64,000 bases of DNA from JABURQ01 sp029243145 (GTDB lineage Bacteria; Planctomycetota; Planctomycetia; Planctomycetales; Planctomycetaceae). The stretch spans positions 1 to 64,000 of the forward strand of contig CBFHYX010000013.1 of NCBI GenBank assembly GCA_965660145.1, in the 5' to 3' direction. The notes under the pieces were generated by a model. The model did not search any database and was not told the origin of the DNA. It saw only the letters and a program-made list of their open reading frames with translations. Positions 1-9,185 of this stretch are shown piece by piece. A program made the translations under genes and the position numbers. How positions within the stretch are numbered: the first letter of the stretch is position 1; every line of letters starts with the position of its first letter.

Positions 1-97
1 GCGAACTTCATTCGTGATGGCGAACCAGAAATCTTCGCACAAATTTCATCCACCAAAACAGCACCATCCTCCTCACACCCTTCTTTCAGGACACGCA
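1..97. other. Window edge, no assigned gene
   Basis: On the minus strand a frame with no stop runs from just past the end of the receiver gene to the window edge. It is about 32 codons, could begin at a GTG, and resembles nothing I recognise. It may be the beginning of another gene or chance. Confidence 0.3.
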
Positions 98-544
98 CTA
101 ACTATGATTTTCTCGATTGTAAACGACACGATTTTCGATCTCGCTAGAGAAACAAAAATCGCCGCGATTGATACGATGAATCGAATCGACCAGAATTGAG
201 AACGGTTCGGTTTTCAACAAAAAACCAAACGCATTGACTCGCAAAGCTTGCTCGATCGAAATGTCAGATGCCCAGCGACCGAGAAACAAGAAGCGCGTTT
301 TCTTTTGACGCGAGTGAATCTCGGCAGCAATATCAAAAGGATCGCGCCCTTTCAGCTCAACATCAATGATGGCGACTTCTGGAAAGGTATCCAGACACGC
401 GCGAATCCCCTGTTGAGGATCGTCGTCCGCATACACAATACTCAAATCCGGCTCAGAGCTCAGATTGGAGGAGAGCGAATCCAGCAGCATTCGCTCACTG
501 TCCATAATCACAAGATGAATGAGGGCTCGGTGAGGCAAGTCCAT
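98..544 (-). CDS. Receiver-only response regulator
   Basis: A 148-residue protein that is almost entirely a CheY-like receiver domain. The acidic pocket is at Asp15, the likely phospho-acceptor is Asp61 in the AIIDVELKG segment, and the conserved lysine is Lys111 in FLLKTEP. The pattern matches the N-terminal half of NarL/LuxR-type regulators, but the reading frame stops at TAG about 20 residues after the receiver fold. No helix-turn-helix is visible in any minus-strand frame of the remaining 97 bases. It could work as a single-domain regulator acting through a partner protein, or be the remnant of a NarL-type protein. No partner kinase is adjacent. The start ATG is in the same frame and no better one is visible. 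Confidence 0.75.
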   Translation of the reverse strand: MDLPHRALIHLVIMDSERMLLDSLSSNLSSEPDLSIVYADDDPQQGIRACLDTFPEVAIIDVELKGRDPFDIAAEIHSRQKKTRFLFLGRWASDISIEQALRVNAFGFLLKTEPFSILVDSIHRINRGDFCFSSEIENRVVYNRENHS

Positions 545-1154
545 GTTTATTTTCCTTTAATCACGGTCAACGAATTATCAATGAGAGAATGAAATACAAA
601 CGAATCGACGGTTCCGCAGGAGGAAAAACGCGGGACCGATTGACCGAGGGGACAGGAAGCTTGGAAGAGACCGCCATGAGAGACTTTGGCAAACTCTAGT
701 TTTTGGAGGTGTGATCTGGAAAAACGTGGCATCACGTTTTCAGAACTCGCAGTCGTTCCCAAAAAAAGTGGGGGGGGGATTCCACTAAGGGGCAGCAGCA
801 TCCAGAAGAAGATTGTTGATATCTCTGAGCTGCTTGCATTGAACTCTTCACCCACACACGGGACAGGGATCTAACCTGTTTCACACCCGAGGGGGGAGGG
901 GAAACTCTCAAATCGTTAGTTTGAGTATAATTCAATCACTCGAATCTCACTAGCCCTTCCTAAAAATATTTTGCCCCCTTCCAGCATTGAAGAATTTCCG
1001 ATAGAAACCCATGATAACGACGAGTTTTTACCCGTCGGGAATGGCAGTTATATGCGTTTTTTTTCGACCCTTTCCGCAAATAAATCGCAAGCCCCTTCTA
1101 GCATAAGACTTACGACTTCTGCGCCGCCTTGATCCCTCCCAGTTGCCCAACACA
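545..1154. other. Intergenic region, no supported gene
   Basis: About 600 bases between the divergent receiver gene and the antiporter. Open frames here are short, overlap one another on both strands and have no recognisable protein content. A run of nine G follows a run of A near 763-778. The stretch 960-1140 is AT-rich and probably holds the antiporter promoter, but no convincing -35/-10 pair was found. Confidence 0.5.
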
Positions 1155-2738
1155 ATGAATAGCGATCTTTCCACGGAAAACTCTGAGCAATTGTCGAAAT
1201 GGGTTTTGGCGATTCTGATTCTGCAAACCCTCGCCTATTTTGGATGGTTCTTCGCGAGCACTTCGACTGTCGAAGAGGTCCACAAATCTCCCACTCATCT
1301 CGAAAACAGCGACCATCAAGAGGGACAAGAAGAGGCTCACGCGAGTGTTAACACTCATGATTCCGCAGGCGAACATCATGAAGCCTCACCGCCACCGGCA
1401 ATTTACAGCATCATTCCGTTTGGCTTATTGTTGGGAGCAATCGCATTGTTGCCTCTCTTCCACAAGACGGAACACTGGTGGGAACGCAACGTCAATCGTT
1501 TCAAGGTTGCCATTGGCCTGGGCTTACTGACGCTTCTCTATTACGCCGTCATATACGGTCATCCCGTGGATGATCATTTTGCACACGGCCATACAGAAGC
1601 CGGCCTCTCAGCAGCCATCACTGTGCTCAAAAACGCAATTCTGGTGGAGTATGTTCCGTTTATTGCCTTACTCTTCAGTTTGTACGTCATCTCGGGTGGA
1701 ATCCACTTGAGGGGAACATTGGTTGGAAAACCCAAGCTAAACGCCACGATTATTGGACTGGGCGGCTTTCTGGCAAGCTTCATCGGTACGACTGGAGCAG
1801 CCATGCTGCTGATTCGTCCGTTGATTCGCGCTAATCAAGAACGCCGCTATGTCGCGCATACCATCGTATTTTTCATCTTCGTGGTCTGCAACACCGGTGG
1901 ATGTTTACTCCCCATCGGCGACCCCCCATTGTTCCTCGGGTATCTTCGAGGAGTCGACTTCCTCTGGACACTCAATTTGTGGCCGATGTGGCTCACTATG
2001 AATTGCCTTCTCGTAGCCGTGTATTACCTGTTTGATCTTTTGAAATTTCGAAGTGAAGACTTAAATCTCGAAGAAATCGATGCCGAACAGAAAGAACCAA
2101 TCTCCATTGATGGAAGTATTAACTTCCTCTGGCTCGTGGGAGTGATTCTGTGTGTCGCATTTTTAGATCCCTCACGCCCACTTCCAGGCACCCATTGGGC
2201 TCCCCCGGTGTTCCTGCGTGAAGTCTTGATGGGCCTGTTGACCGCCTTATCGCTCTGGACAACCTCAAATCAGACTAGGCTGCTAAATTCCTTTAACTAT
2301 GATGCCATTGTGGAAGTCGCAGCATTATTCATCGGAATATTCATTTGTATGCAACCACCGGTTCAAATTCTTGATGTTTATGGATCACAGCTTGGATTCG
2401 ACGAAGGCTGGAAATTCTTCTGGGGGACCGGACTACTTTCGAGTTGCCTCGATAATGCCCCGACCTATGTGGTGTTCTTCGAAACGGCACGAGCCGTCGC
2501 CCAACCGGGTGCAGAGACCGTGGCCGGCGTGACGAGCCTCCACCTAGTTGGAATTTCCTTGGGGGCTGTCTTCATGGGTGCCATGACCTATATCGGCAAT
2601 GGCCCCAACTTCATGGTCAAAGCCATTGCAGAGAAAAATAACATTCGCATGCCGAGCTTCTTTGGCTATATGCTTTACAGTTGTGCTGTCGTCTTGCCTG
2701 CGTGCATCCTGATCAGCCTGATCTTTTTACGCGGTTGA
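1155..2738 (+). CDS. NhaD-like sodium:proton antiporter
   Basis: A polytopic membrane protein of 527 residues in the ArsB/NhaD ion-transporter superfamily, expected to exchange Na+ (or Li+) for H+ across the inner membrane. The segment NTGGCLLPIGDPPLFLG is a family hallmark, and a second polar re-entrant-type stretch (LDNAPTYVVFFE) is present near residue 435. An unusual hydrophilic insert rich in His and Glu (about residues 40-80) separates the first membrane helix from the rest. It could bind cations or sense pH, which is inference. The ATG at 1155 is preferred. A TTG four codons upstream (1143) is the alternative. The gene stands alone. Confidence 0.85.
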   Translation: MNSDLSTENSEQLSKWVLAILILQTLAYFGWFFASTSTVEEVHKSPTHLENSDHQEGQEEAHASVNTHDSAGEHHEASPPPAIYSIIPFGLLLGAIALLPLFHKTEHWWERNVNRFKVAIGLGLLTLLYYAVIYGHPVDDHFAHGHTEAGLSAAITVLKNAILVEYVPFIALLFSLYVISGGIHLRGTLVGKPKLNATIIGLGGFLASFIGTTGAAMLLIRPLIRANQERRYVAHTIVFFIFVVCNTGGCLLPIGDPPLFLGYLRGVDFLWTLNLWPMWLTMNCLLVAVYYLFDLLKFRSEDLNLEEIDAEQKEPISIDGSINFLWLVGVILCVAFLDPSRPLPGTHWAPPVFLREVLMGLLTALSLWTTSNQTRLLNSFNYDAIVEVAALFIGIFICMQPPVQILDVYGSQLGFDEGWKFFWGTGLLSSCLDNAPTYVVFFETARAVAQPGAETVAGVTSLHLVGISLGAVFMGAMTYIGNGPNFMVKAIAEKNNIRMPSFFGYMLYSCAVVLPACILISLIFLRG

Positions 2739-2785
2739 TTCATCAAGTCTCAATCAACTCCTGAGTTTCAGTCAATGGAATTTCC

Positions 2786-3061
2786 ATGTCCGATTGGTCA
2801 TCACTTTGCGAGACACTCAAAGGGCAAGAAATTGTTCTCGATGTGACGGCCATGTATGTCTATCTGGGAACGCTCACTGAGTGGGATGACAAATTCGTGA
2901 CGCTGGAAACCGTCGATGTTCACGATTTACGAGACACGGAAACCTCGCGTGAACGATATATCGTCGAATCACGGTTGCACGGAATTCGCCCCAATCGCAA
3001 TCGCGCCCATATTCGCTGGGACGAAATCATCAGTCTCTCAGCCATCGAAGATGTTCTTTAG
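2786..3061 (+). CDS. Small conserved hypothetical protein, beta-rich
   Basis: A 91-residue soluble protein with no signal peptide. The predicted pattern is short alternating hydrophobic strands (EIVLDVTAMYVYLGTLTEW, then KFVTLETVDVHDL), which resembles a small barrel of the Sm/PRC type. This is a guess from strand spacing only. It ends with IRWDEIISLSAIEDVL, and a hydrophobic closing strand of this kind is common in such barrels. It lies 47 bases after the antiporter on the same strand and may be co-transcribed with it. Function unknown. Confidence 0.7.
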   Translation: MSDWSSLCETLKGQEIVLDVTAMYVYLGTLTEWDDKFVTLETVDVHDLRDTETSRERYIVESRLHGIRPNRNRAHIRWDEIISLSAIEDVL

Positions 3062-3319
3062 ATCGCTTCTCAACACTTTCTCTCCTCAAATGCAATTTTT
3101 GCAAGACGACCGATGCCCTCCCGACGTCCTTAAAACGCCAACCCACCTACATCTAAAGCCCTTTCTCTATTGAGTTTAGGCAAGGATTCACATTCTCGGA
3201 ACCAAGCCTCTCAAAACGATCTGGTCGAGCCGGTTGAGATTTCATTAAAACTCTCATTCACTCCAGCACGCGAAACTGGAAGCTTATTCTGCAAACAGAT
3301 TATCGGTTTAAGGTGCATC

Positions 3320-3928
3320 ATGCGATTGATTCTGTGCCTCTCGGCAATACTTCCCATGACGGTCGTTCTGGGTTGTCATCCTCGTAACCATACCGAACGC
3401 GGCGCAATGGTCGGCTCGACAGCCGGCGCGTTATTGGGCGGGATTATCGGTCACCAAAGCGGTAACACGGGTGATGGTGTTGTTCTGGGAGCACTCGCAG
3501 GAGGCTTAACCGGTGCCGTTGTTGGAAACTCCGAAGATAAAAAAGACATGGCCTACGAAGAACTTGCGCAGGCTGAAATGGCAGCAGCAACCGCGGTCAC
3601 CAACCTCGACTTAATCCGTATGACTCAAAGTGGTGTCAGCGATGATGTCATCATCAATACTGTCAAAACGCGAGGGGGCCGTATTGATTTAAGCCCCAGT
3701 GCCGTCATCGACTTGAAAGCAAACGGAGTGAGCGACCATGTCGTATTAGAGATCCAAAAAGCCTCTCAATCCGCAGCTCGCGGTGAGGTTGTGCGCGTGG
3801 TCTCCAGTCGGCCAGAAATTACAGTGGTCCCATCTGTTGGTGTCGGAGTGGGAGTCAGTCAACACCGACATCCATATTGGCACCGACCACGTCCTCGCAC
3901 TGGAGTCCATCTACACTACTCACGATGA
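3320..3928 (+). CDS. Glycine-zipper lipoprotein
   Basis: A 202-residue envelope protein. The signal peptide ends in a lipobox (VLGC, lipidated Cys19). Residues about 30-75 carry repeated GxxxG/GxxxA spacing (GAMVGSTAGALLGGIIGH, then GALAGGLTGAVVGN), as in glycine-zipper outer-membrane lipoproteins that form oligomeric transmembrane helices. The middle part is alpha-helical and Ala-rich. The C-terminus is Val/Gly- then His/Arg/Pro-rich. The open frame extends upstream to a TTG at 3170, but the ATG at 3320 gives a proper lipoprotein signal and is preceded by AAGGTG. It probably anchors in or stiffens the outer membrane; the exact role is unknown. Confidence 0.8.
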   Translation: MRLILCLSAILPMTVVLGCHPRNHTERGAMVGSTAGALLGGIIGHQSGNTGDGVVLGALAGGLTGAVVGNSEDKKDMAYEELAQAEMAAATAVTNLDLIRMTQSGVSDDVIINTVKTRGGRIDLSPSAVIDLKANGVSDHVVLEIQKASQSAARGEVVRVVSSRPEITVVPSVGVGVGVSQHRHPYWHRPRPRTGVHLHYSR

Positions 3929-3934
3929 TGTAAA

Positions 3935-4930
3935 TCACTGCGCGGACATTGCCCCTTTGGCGGCTGTTTCAACAGCTTGCAAATCAACTTGTTGCCCTGA
4001 TTCAGGAAACTCCTGTGGTAACAGATACCATGTTTCCTTGAATGAGGCGGAAGTACCCGGTTTTAGTTTTTCTCGCGGGCCAATCGGCTCCAATTCGACC
4101 ATCGGTCGATCAGGATACCAGATAGACATCGTCAAACCGGCGACTTCGTTGTAAACACGATCGGGATAAACGGGAAACTGTTTGACGAACATCAGGTCGT
4201 TGGGCATCAGGTACGCGAACCAACCCGCTTGAGTGTCCATGCCGAGCTTCGGATGAGCGGGAGGGCCTAAAATCTCCAGGAAACCATCTCGGCGACGGAT
4301 GTTTTTATCTTCGGGGAGATAGTTGATAATGGGAGCCGGAGTGTACATCACATACTGATTGGGGAAGCGGCTTGGCTTGGTAAGCGGCACGACGACGATT
4401 CCCCCACCCAGCGCAAATGTTCGACTCCAATAACAATACTCGACAGTTTCCTTGGAACGATTTGTCATCGTTTGTCGGCATTCGAGCTGACTGGTTTTCT
4501 TATTCAAAGTGAACTCTCGAATAAGTTGGATGCCGGTCGCTTGATCGTGTGGACTGACAACCTGGACCTTCCGATCTCCGATCACTTTACCTTGCCAAAC
4601 TCCCTGCCAGAGCACCGGATGTTGGGGAATGGTTGTCTCGGGGCCGATATCAAATCGACCGGGAATCGGTGAACCACCACGTTTTCCCTCTTCGTAGGTC
4701 CAGCCTTCTCCTCCCTTCGGCAGCGGTAGTGCTTCCCGATCTTGAAAACTGTAAGACAAAATACGCCCTCCCACTTGAGGGCAGATGATGACGGAAGTTT
4801 GATCGTTGGAAATCTTTAAGCAATCATCATAGCCGTACGCGGAAATCTGAGAGACGCCCTCTCGCTCACCGGCTGACGCGAGAGAAACCGAAGACAAGAG
4901 GTATCCGAAAATGAGGAGTGAGCGGTTCAT
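3935..4930 (-). CDS. Secreted DUF4380-like protein
   Basis: A 331-residue exported protein with a cleavable signal peptide (MNRSLLIFGYLLSSVSLASA). The body resembles DUF4380 proteins, which have a galactose-mutarotase-like beta-sandwich: an opening strand ending in CPQVGGRILSYSF, a repeated beta pattern, and a late GWFAYLMPNDLMFVKQF segment. Such proteins are common in planctomycetes and probably bind or epimerise sugars, but no activity is proven. The ATG at 4930 is chosen because it starts the signal peptide. The frame runs on upstream to 5020 without signal-like sequence. It converges with the glycine-zipper gene, leaving only six bases between the two stops. Confidence 0.75.
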   Translation of the reverse strand: MNRSLLIFGYLLSSVSLASAGEREGVSQISAYGYDDCLKISNDQTSVIICPQVGGRILSYSFQDREALPLPKGGEGWTYEEGKRGGSPIPGRFDIGPETTIPQHPVLWQGVWQGKVIGDRKVQVVSPHDQATGIQLIREFTLNKKTSQLECRQTMTNRSKETVEYCYWSRTFALGGGIVVVPLTKPSRFPNQYVMYTPAPIINYLPEDKNIRRRDGFLEILGPPAHPKLGMDTQAGWFAYLMPNDLMFVKQFPVYPDRVYNEVAGLTMSIWYPDRPMVELEPIGPREKLKPGTSASFKETWYLLPQEFPESGQQVDLQAVETAAKGAMSAQ

Positions 4931-5103
4931 GGAGCATTTCTCTCTGACTGGATCATGATTTTGAATGACTTCCGCATTATGATCACACGAGACCGGTATT
5001 GAAATGATTTTCTTTCCCAACAGAAATTAAGACACGGTCGTACCAAAAGTGAGCTCTGAGTTGTGAAGTTGCACCCACTCTGCATTGATGATCGGAATCA
5101 GGC

Positions 5104-6711
5104 ATGTCGGCAGTCGAACCCATATTCGATGATGAAGCTGATCAACCGCAGCCGGAGGGATCGTTTTTTCAGAGTGCCGGAAAGTGGTTGATTCTTCTAC
5201 TCTCCCTGTTGGTGGCCGATGTCTCGATATACCGAAGCGAGGGTTACGCGGGATTCAGTCTGTTCCTAGTGCTGGCACCCGCTCTTTGGGCATTTCTATA
5301 TTTTCGGCCACAGTCGAGAACCCGTACGCTGTTAGTGTACCTGATGCTAGTCATTCTGGCGGCACGCATGTTGATCAGTGGATTCTGGCTACAGCCGATC
5401 ATGGGTGGGTGGTTACTGGTCGTTTATGCCATGCTTTTAACAGGACGCACTCCCCACGTTCTGGAATCCATTCAGTACGCCACACAATCGGCAGTGGCAG
5501 GATTTACGCTGTTACAAAAAAGATCATATCGTGAACGTCGTGGAGTCTGGAACACGATCGGGTTGAGCGGAACTTTGAGTGTCGTCATCCCAGTCTTTTT
5601 TGTTCTGATGTTTGGGTTTTTATTCTTCCTCGCCAACCCACACTTAATGGAGCTATTCGGCGAGACTTTTGAACTTTGGTTTCAAACGATCCGAGAGTGG
5701 TATGTCGAGCATGGTCCGCAACCTTTGGAACTCGCTTTCCTCATTCTTGTACTCTTTGTGACTGCGGGACTGGTTCGACCTGTCAATCGCTCTCTTGATA
5801 TGCTGGACATTACCGATGAAAACGAGGTCATCGACGACTTTGTCCAAAGAGATCAACCTTCTGTTTTGTATGCCTCCTATCGAAATACGTTGATTGCAGT
5901 GGTCATACTATTTGCCGTGTACATGGTCTTCGAGTTCCAAACGCTCTGGTTCCGCGACTATCCCGATGGCTTTCATTACTCGGGGTACGCTCATGAAGGA
6001 GCCTTTTGGCTGACTGTTGCCTTGGGGCTCTCGACATTGACACTGTCCTCTATTTTTCGGCGAGCCACATTCTCGGATGCTCGAATTCAAGGCTTGAAAA
6101 AAATAGCCTGGCTTTGGTCGGCTGAAAACCTGTTTCTCGCGTTGGCCGTGTATCATCGTCTTTGTATCTATGTTGGCTTCAACGGTATGACACAAATGCG
6201 TGTGGTGGGATTTTTCGGCATTTCGGCTGTCGTGGGAGGATTCGCTCTGGTTGTGATCAAGATTATCAAGCAACGACGGTTTCATTGGCTCATACGTCGG
6301 CAGTTATGGGTGCTGGCAATTTTTGTCTATCTCTACGCTGTTGTCCCCACTGATCGATTCGTCGCCCAATACAATGTCCGGCATATCTTAGCCGGCAATC
6401 CGGCTCCTGCAGTTCAATTTGCCGTCCATCCACTCAGTGACGAGGCGGCATTAAAACTTTTCCCGCTTCTCGAATGCGAAGACGAAATCATTCGTGAAGG
6501 CGTTCGTGCCATTCTTTCCGCACGTTTTGATCGAGAAAAAGAAGAAGCCAAAGAACGTAAGAAGAGTGGGTGGACTGCCTATTCGTTGGCCCATCGAAAA
6601 TTACTCGCATTGATGACTGACAAATCAGCGCAGCTTGTATTTGAGAGAGGCCAAGGGGAACGCGATACTGCAAAAGAGGCGTTCATCGACCATACCTATC
6701 AATGGTATTGA
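5104..6711 (+). CDS. DUF4153/DUF4173-type membrane protein
   Basis: A 535-residue polytopic inner-membrane protein with roughly 10-12 hydrophobic segments between residues 25 and 420, followed by a charged cytoplasmic tail of about 100 residues. The segment FHYSGYAHEGAFWLTVALGL is characteristic of the DUF4153/DUF4173 families, whose function is not established. The acidic, Pro-rich N-terminus (DDEADQPQPEG) is cytoplasmic. It sits alone on the plus strand and converges with rnc, with only seven bases between the stops. Confidence 0.75.
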   Translation: MSAVEPIFDDEADQPQPEGSFFQSAGKWLILLLSLLVADVSIYRSEGYAGFSLFLVLAPALWAFLYFRPQSRTRTLLVYLMLVILAARMLISGFWLQPIMGGWLLVVYAMLLTGRTPHVLESIQYATQSAVAGFTLLQKRSYRERRGVWNTIGLSGTLSVVIPVFFVLMFGFLFFLANPHLMELFGETFELWFQTIREWYVEHGPQPLELAFLILVLFVTAGLVRPVNRSLDMLDITDENEVIDDFVQRDQPSVLYASYRNTLIAVVILFAVYMVFEFQTLWFRDYPDGFHYSGYAHEGAFWLTVALGLSTLTLSSIFRRATFSDARIQGLKKIAWLWSAENLFLALAVYHRLCIYVGFNGMTQMRVVGFFGISAVVGGFALVVIKIIKQRRFHWLIRRQLWVLAIFVYLYAVVPTDRFVAQYNVRHILAGNPAPAVQFAVHPLSDEAALKLFPLLECEDEIIREGVRAILSARFDREKEEAKERKKSGWTAYSLAHRKLLALMTDKSAQLVFERGQGERDTAKEAFIDHTYQWY

Positions 6712-6718
6712 GCATTGA

Positions 6719-7453
6719 TTACTCGTCCGACGCATGCGGGGCCGGTTGTTCTGAGAGAATCGCGTAGGCATTTTCAGCCGCATGTTGCTCGGCTTCTTTT
6801 TTCGTATTCCCCCAAGCAGCCGGGTAATACTCATCACCGATGTAGGCAGACACCTTAAAACATTTAGAGTGGTCGGGGCCTTTTTCATCCAGCAATCGAT
6901 AGCCGGGCGTGAGTTGGAAATCTTTCTGAGCAAGCTGTTGCAGCACACTCTTGAAGTTCTCCTCTTCTTCCTGCTCGACCAGACGCACAATTTCGTCTTG
7001 CAAAACGGCTCGCAGGAATGAGCGGGCCGATTCGTAACCGCTATCAAGATAAATGGCCGCTACAACTCCTTCGAATGATCCCGCCACAACGGACTCGGGG
7101 ATTTCTCCGTGGTTGGAAAGTCCTTTGCCCAAGTAAAGGCAATCATCGAGACCCATGTCGCAAGAGATTCGTGCGCATGTCGAACGACTGACGACAGATG
7201 ATTTGATGCGTGTCAGTTCCCCTTCGGGATAGTCGGGATAGCTCTCAAACAGAGTTTCGCAAACCACCATGCCTAACACCGAATCTCCCAGAAATTCCAT
7301 ACGTTCGTTCGATGTCAAACGCGATGCGGCAATCGAAGAATGCGTTAAGGCGCGTCGTAATAAGTCACGATTCTGAAACTCATACTGGAGGATTTCCTCG
7401 CAACGAGACAGATTGGCTTCTTCAGAAATTGAATCGGAAGGTTGGAACGACAT
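6719..7453 (-). CDS. rnc: Ribonuclease III
   Basis: Endoribonuclease that cuts double-stranded RNA in rRNA and mRNA maturation. The 244-residue protein has the RNase III signature NERMEFLGDSVLG at about 49-61, the second acidic catalytic region in FEGVVAAIYLDSG, and a C-terminal double-stranded-RNA-binding domain (from DFQLTPGYRLLDE to the Ala-rich KKEAEQHAAENA helix). Length is normal for the family. The ATG at 7453 is preferred. The frame continues upstream to a TTG at 7528 that overlaps the stop of the DUF1570 gene (TTGA), so translation coupled from that gene is possible and would add 25 residues. Last gene of a three-gene minus-strand group. Confidence 0.93.
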   Translation of the reverse strand: MSFQPSDSISEEANLSRCEEILQYEFQNRDLLRRALTHSSIAASRLTSNERMEFLGDSVLGMVVCETLFESYPDYPEGELTRIKSSVVSRSTCARISCDMGLDDCLYLGKGLSNHGEIPESVVAGSFEGVVAAIYLDSGYESARSFLRAVLQDEIVRLVEQEEEENFKSVLQQLAQKDFQLTPGYRLLDEKGPDHSKCFKVSAYIGDEYYPAAWGNTKKEAEQHAAENAYAILSEQPAPHASDE

Positions 7454-7524
7454 GGGAACGTCATACGATCTATGGACCGGGGTGTAAGGCGAGTCCCCTA
7501 TGATGCAGTAGACGGTGAAAAGGG

Positions 7525-8859
7525 TCAACCACCACTCGGTTGAAACTGCCGACGAAGGACGTTTGCTCCTGTCTCGGCACTCTGCTTTTTCAGGGCTTGA
7601 TAACAGTCATAAATCCCCTGTGCTCGCGCTTCGCGGGCCAAATCCCAATACTCGGTGGACGGGCTCTCCGCAAATTGCTTGACGGCTTGGGCATCGTTCA
7701 GGTCGATTTCCTGCTCCATAAATAGTCGTAAGAAATCGTCCCAACCATGCCGATGAGCGGTTTGATAAACGCGTGATCCGTCATCAATTTTCACATTTCC
7801 ATCTTGGCCTGTGAGCATCATGCGTCCGCTGACATGTTCGGGGAGTTCCATTGAGTAAACGGGCATTGTTGCCGTTTCGGTCTTCGTTTCTGAGAGACGA
7901 ACCCAACCTGCCTCATCAACTTTTCTCACGTTTTTCGGTTGCTCGTTGAACGGATTTTCTCGCTCCGTCAGCATGCGAGGCGTCGATTGCAGGGCATCCG
8001 AAAAAGTATTGAGAGACGCAACATAAGAGAGAAATCGATTGTCAAAATCGAGCTGAGCAACCTTTAAACGATTGCTGAGTGGATAGGGATTGTTTTGAGT
8101 GCGCAGATCCTGAACGTAGCCGAGTAAGGCTTCTCGCGTTTCAGGATTGTGATGGAGCATAAAATGCACCCAGGCCCACGATTCCTGATAGTCGAGCCGT
8201 TCCAGATCTGCGAATTCGTCGATATTTTCAAGCCGCTTCAGATCGGGTTTCCACCCCGACCCAATCTTGGCCGTCAATTCACTCGGGTAGTTACTGTTGA
8301 GTTCACCCGGTTGATCGCCGGCCACTTCAAAGTATTCTGCCAATCCTTCATCCAGCCAGAGCGGGACATTCTTCAAGCTGGCATGCAGTAAGCCGTGCGT
8401 ATATTCGTGACGCAGATCTTCCTGAATTCGTTCTCCCCAATAACTAAAGACGGCCAACTCGTTGGAGGTCTTGAAGAAGTATGCGCGACGGTGAGGCAAG
8501 CCGGGATACATTCCTGCCAAATATTGACGATATGCCTGTTCGTGATCGAAGAGATAAACGGTAACCGTTCGCTTTTGTTCGGGTAAATCCAAGTTTTGAT
8601 AGACCTGCTGTCGCAGCTCCTTCAAATTATCGATCAACTCATGATCGGGAGAGATCCGGAAATCGCTCAAAACCAGTAGCTGATCGCTGCGGACTTTATG
8701 TTTGGCGGGCAGCGAGACCTTGGCTGAGTTGTGGTTAAGAAAGAGGCAGCCGGGTATCAGGAACATCAATCCCAATGTGACCACGCAAGCTCTCCGTAAA
8801 GAAACCGAGATTCGGATTCTCCCGCACAGAGTTCGAGATGGCTGACTGGGAATGATCAT
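7525..8859 (-). CDS. DUF1570 metallopeptidase-like lipoprotein
   Basis: A 444-residue exported protein. After an Arg-rich N-terminus comes a hydrophobic segment ending in a lipobox-like FLIPGC (Cys38). The zinc-peptidase motif HEYTH (151-155) and a downstream glutamate in DEGLAEYFE (Glu171) form the gluzincin-type arrangement typical of DUF1570 and peptidase-MA-like proteins. The second half has no recognised motif. The start codon overlaps the stop of the upstream gene (TAATG), which suggests coupled translation. The protease substrate is unknown; location in the periplasm or outer membrane is inferred from the signal. Confidence 0.82.
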   Translation of the reverse strand: MIIPSQPSRTLCGRIRISVSLRRACVVTLGLMFLIPGCLFLNHNSAKVSLPAKHKVRSDQLLVLSDFRISPDHELIDNLKELRQQVYQNLDLPEQKRTVTVYLFDHEQAYRQYLAGMYPGLPHRRAYFFKTSNELAVFSYWGERIQEDLRHEYTHGLLHASLKNVPLWLDEGLAEYFEVAGDQPGELNSNYPSELTAKIGSGWKPDLKRLENIDEFADLERLDYQESWAWVHFMLHHNPETREALLGYVQDLRTQNNPYPLSNRLKVAQLDFDNRFLSYVASLNTFSDALQSTPRMLTERENPFNEQPKNVRKVDEAGWVRLSETKTETATMPVYSMELPEHVSGRMMLTGQDGNVKIDDGSRVYQTAHRHGWDDFLRLFMEQEIDLNDAQAVKQFAESPSTEYWDLAREARAQGIYDCYQALKKQSAETGANVLRRQFQPSGG

Positions 8860-9185
8860 TAAAATGAGTTGACTTCAAACGGATTCGCGACTTCTGGCTC
8901 GGAGCCTAGGGAGGGCAGTAACTTTTTAAGGGTCTCGTCGGCGACTGACGCTTTGACGAGATCGCTGCGACCATCGGCAATCAATGCACGTGCCACCTCG
9001 GGATGATCGCCCCAATCGGTGATTGACCAATCACGAATGTCGACATAGACTTTCGAAAGGCTCGATTGAGATTTGGGAACGATGAGAAACCCTTCTTCCG
9101 ACATCACGAAGTGATACTCGTACGAGAGCCCCATCAACAAGAGTCCGCTGAACAACCCGCCTAAAAAGAGCCACAGCGATTTCAT
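8859..9185 (-). CDS. Small single-pass membrane protein
   Basis: A 108-residue protein with one N-terminal hydrophobic helix (SLWLFLGGLFSGLLLMGLSY) acting as signal anchor, then a periplasmic part of about 80 residues with no known domain. The ATG at 9185 has AAGGA eight bases upstream and gives a normal signal anchor. Longer starts up to 9239 add a His/Arg-rich head and are less likely. Its stop overlaps the start of the DUF1570 gene by one base, so the two are probably translated together and may work as a pair. Confidence 0.7.
   Translation of the reverse strand: MKSLWLFLGGLFSGLLLMGLSYEYHFVMSEEGFLIVPKSQSSLSKVYVDIRDWSITDWGDHPEVARALIADGRSDLVKASVADETLKKLLPSLGSEPEVANPFEVNSF

Noticed and set aside
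763..778. A7-then-G9 homopolymer that could be phase-variable
   Set aside because: It lies outside any supported gene and is not placed at a promoter that I can identify.
547..855. Open frame of about 100 codons on the minus strand
   Set aside because: Overlaps other frames on both strands, has Ser/Phe-rich content without domains and no ribosome-binding site.
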